Assembly (NCBI RefSeq): GCF_017874455.1 | Contig: NZ_JAGGLN010000001.1 | Location: 310,001 to 374,000, forward strand | Origin: Methanobacterium aggregans | GTDB lineage: Archaea; Methanobacteriota; Methanobacteria; Methanobacteriales; Methanobacteriaceae | Length of the DNA: 64,000 bases | Reading direction: 5' to 3' | Shown: piece by piece, positions 62,271 through 64,000 of the stretch | Layout: each line of letters opens with the position of its first letter | How positions within the stretch are numbered: position 1 is the first letter of the stretch | The notes under the pieces: generated by a model | The model's database searches: none | Told to the model about the DNA's origin: nothing | Seen by the model: the letters and a program-made list of their open reading frames with translations, nothing else | Made by a program: the position numbers and the translations under genes

Positions 62271-63686
62271 ATGCAAATCGAAGAATCATCCCAAGCAAAT
62301 CAAAGTTCTCCTCAGGAAGATGATAAAACTGAGGGCGTCTCCCTGATCATGGGAGATCCAAAAAAGGCAGTGATCAAACTTTCAGGGCCGATGATCGTTT
62401 CAATGATCCTCATGACCCTTTACAACCTGGTTAATGCAATTTGGGTTGCTGGTCTTGGTGGAGATGCCCTTGCAGCAGTGGGGTTTGTAACACCATTATA
62501 TATGATACTTGTTGGGCTAAGCAACGGCCTGGGTGCAGGTGCAGCATCTGCAATAGCACGTTATATTGGTGAAAATAAGAAAAAAGGTGCAAATAATGCT
62601 GCAATACATACAATATTCATTACAATAAGTATCTCAATCGTCTTGACCGTGTTTCTGCTTCTATTCCTTAAACCAATTCTTATATTCATGGGTGCAGGGA
62701 GCACTATAGACTTTGCAATTCCTTTTGGGCAAGTTACCTTTGGAGGAACTATTTTAATGCTTTTTACTGGTGCAGCTTATGGTATACTTCGTGCAGAAGG
62801 GGATGCCAAAAGAACCATGTATGCAATAGTAATATCATCAGTCATGAATATGATCCTTGATCCCATACTTATTTACTGGGCAGGTTGGGGTATTTCAGGA
62901 GCTGCATGGGGTACAGTCATATCCATGGCGTTTGTATCTGTTGTTCTGCTTTACTGGTTCTTTGTAAAGAAAGATACATATGTTTCCTTCTTAATTGGAG
63001 ATTTTAAACCAAATCGAGTGGTTGCTAAAAGCATTTTAGGTGTAAGTTTGCCTGCAAGTGCGGAATTTCTTATGATGTCAATTTTGGTAGGTTTAGTTAA
63101 CGGTCTACTTGTTGTAGTTGCAGGAACAGCTGCAGTTGCAGTTTATTCTGCAGGCTGGAGAGTTGTCATGATAGCTACAATGCCAATAATAGCTGTGGGG
63201 ACATCAGTAATTACAGTTGCGGGCGTTTCATATGGTGCTCGGAAATATGAAAATATGTTCATAGCACACAGATACTCTATAAAGGTTGGACTCATTATTG
63301 CAGCAGCTACAAGCGTTCTAACATTTGTGTTTGCACCCTATATTGCCATGGTATTTGCATACACTCCTAAAAGTGCGTCCTTGGCACCCACAATTGCAGC
63401 ATTCCTCCAAGTGATGTGCTTCTTCTACCTATTCATGCCGCCAGGAATAATGTCCTGCTCAACATTCCAAGGTGTCGGTAAAGGGATGACATCTCTCCTA
63501 TTAACAGCACTAAGAAACCTGATTTATATTGAGTTATTTGCCTACATATTTGTAGTACTCCTTGGTTGGGGAGAACATGGAGTATGGTGGGCAATGGTTG
63601 CAGGAAATATTCTAGGAGGTATAGTTGCCTATGTTTGGGCACGTAAGTACATCAACAGTTTACGAAGGAACACAAATCCAGATTAG
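62271..63686 (+). CDS. MATE-family multidrug exporter
   Basis: 471 residues, 12 membrane helices in two MATE repeats. DPKKAVIKLSGPMIVSMILM opens the first, ANRVVAK-type KPNRVVAKSILGVSLPAS opens the second; GLGAGAASAIARYIGENKKK is typical of the archaeal/DinF-MepA branch. Uses a Na+ or H+ gradient to export cationic compounds. GGTGAAACATTA precedes the ATG. Confidence 0.92.
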   Translation: MQIEESSQANQSSPQEDDKTEGVSLIMGDPKKAVIKLSGPMIVSMILMTLYNLVNAIWVAGLGGDALAAVGFVTPLYMILVGLSNGLGAGAASAIARYIGENKKKGANNAAIHTIFITISISIVLTVFLLLFLKPILIFMGAGSTIDFAIPFGQVTFGGTILMLFTGAAYGILRAEGDAKRTMYAIVISSVMNMILDPILIYWAGWGISGAAWGTVISMAFVSVVLLYWFFVKKDTYVSFLIGDFKPNRVVAKSILGVSLPASAEFLMMSILVGLVNGLLVVVAGTAAVAVYSAGWRVVMIATMPIIAVGTSVITVAGVSYGARKYENMFIAHRYSIKVGLIIAAATSVLTFVFAPYIAMVFAYTPKSASLAPTIAAFLQVMCFFYLFMPPGIMSCSTFQGVGKGMTSLLLTALRNLIYIELFAYIFVVLLGWGEHGVWWAMVAGNILGGIVAYVWARKYINSLRRNTNPD

Positions 63687-63724
63687 ATGTAAAAAAAGTT
63701 TAATTTTCAAGACAAAATAATAGT

Positions 63725-64000
63725 GAAGAGCCGTGCAGCTCCTTGGGTATGAATTGGGGTCATTACACAAGTAATTAGGACGCTGCACTGCCTCCACTTG
63801 AAAATAGTTCGCCAAAGTATAAATCTTTTATTAAAAAAGTGTCCAACCCAGCCCGCCTCCACCTGCACACCTCCAACTCCCCACTCAGTACCCGGGCCAG
63901 CTGCAATTTAACACCGACGAGCCTGCAGTCTGCAATGAATATTGGACGAATTCCAGGTCCTGTGGTGCACCCTGAGGGAGGTTCAGCTCCAGGTCTTTAC
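63725..64000. repeat. Dispersed non-coding repeat, copy E (runs off the window)
   Basis: Longest copy. Holds GTGCAGCTCCTTGGGTATGA (as at 39154), GCTGCACTGCCTCCACTTGA, GTACCCGGGCCAGCTGCAAT, CGACGAGCCTGCAGTCTGC and TCCTGTGGTGCACC. Block order equals copy A (24001-24230). No coding frame. Confidence 0.6.

Overview
The window is a stretch of archaeal chromosome from an AT-rich methanogen of the order Methanobacteriales, probably Methanobacterium-like. The lineage call rests on gene content: sn-glycerol-1-phosphate dehydrogenase (archaeal lipids), archaeal-type prolyl-tRNA synthetase with a C-terminal zinc site, CofC (coenzyme F420), UPF0179, a soluble MtrA paralogue with its corrinoid histidine at residue 84, and two copies of methanogenesis marker 8 (DUF2099). 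Promoters look archaeal (TATA boxes), and most genes have clear GGAGG/AGGTG Shine-Dalgarno sites. I found no rRNA, tRNA or CRISPR array.

1-22 kb is mainly core genome: the end of a phenylacetate-CoA ligase, an ACT-domain protein, thiD-cofC, proS, egsA, UPF0179, rpiA, a flavodoxin, a UbiA prenyltransferase, a secreted M14-like protein, a znuA-C-B metal transporter divergent from a NikR-like regulator, a DUF255 thioredoxin-fold protein, an MFS carrier and a tautomerase. Decayed genes are present here too (DUF362 remnant, frameshifted DUF488).

22-44 kb is a mosaic of stress, redox and regulatory genes. It holds a two-gene NHEJ operon (Ku plus a small ATP-dependent DNA ligase), a TrmB regulator, a NapH-like Fe-S membrane protein, a TetR/soluble-MtrA pair with tandem palindromic operators, cupin, zinc ribbon, rubredoxin and hybrid-cluster protein, TetR-DUF169, an EmrB-type transporter followed by dapB, a YdjM-like membrane hydrolase, DUF2099 copy 1, two MarR systems with recognisable operators, and a YhgE/Pip transporter. 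Short duplicated segments recur: a 71-aa gene with an identical 49-bp upstream block, a trmB 5' remnant, and a 34-nt motif.

44.5-59 kb is an integrated accessory element. It contains a tyrosine recombinase, a ribbon-helix-helix protein, a P-loop helicase-like protein, a winged-helix-like protein, and an archaeo-eukaryotic primase fused to a DnaG-type zinc finger (a self-contained replication module). These are followed by an orphan 578-aa gene, NikR, very small genes, a four-gene overlapping operon of tiny genes and a DUF3800 protein. From 55.1 to 59 kb lies over 2 kb of almost gene-free DNA packed with palindromes, a covarying mini-hairpin in three places, two hairpins that share one loop but have unrelated stems, a low-complexity tract, and copies of a dispersed repeat also found at 24.0, 39.2 and 63.7 kb.

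59-64 kb has two polyketide-cyclase-like genes (one interrupted by an in-frame TAG), a divergent TetR with paired operators, DUF2099 copy 2, a MATE exporter and another repeat copy at the edge.
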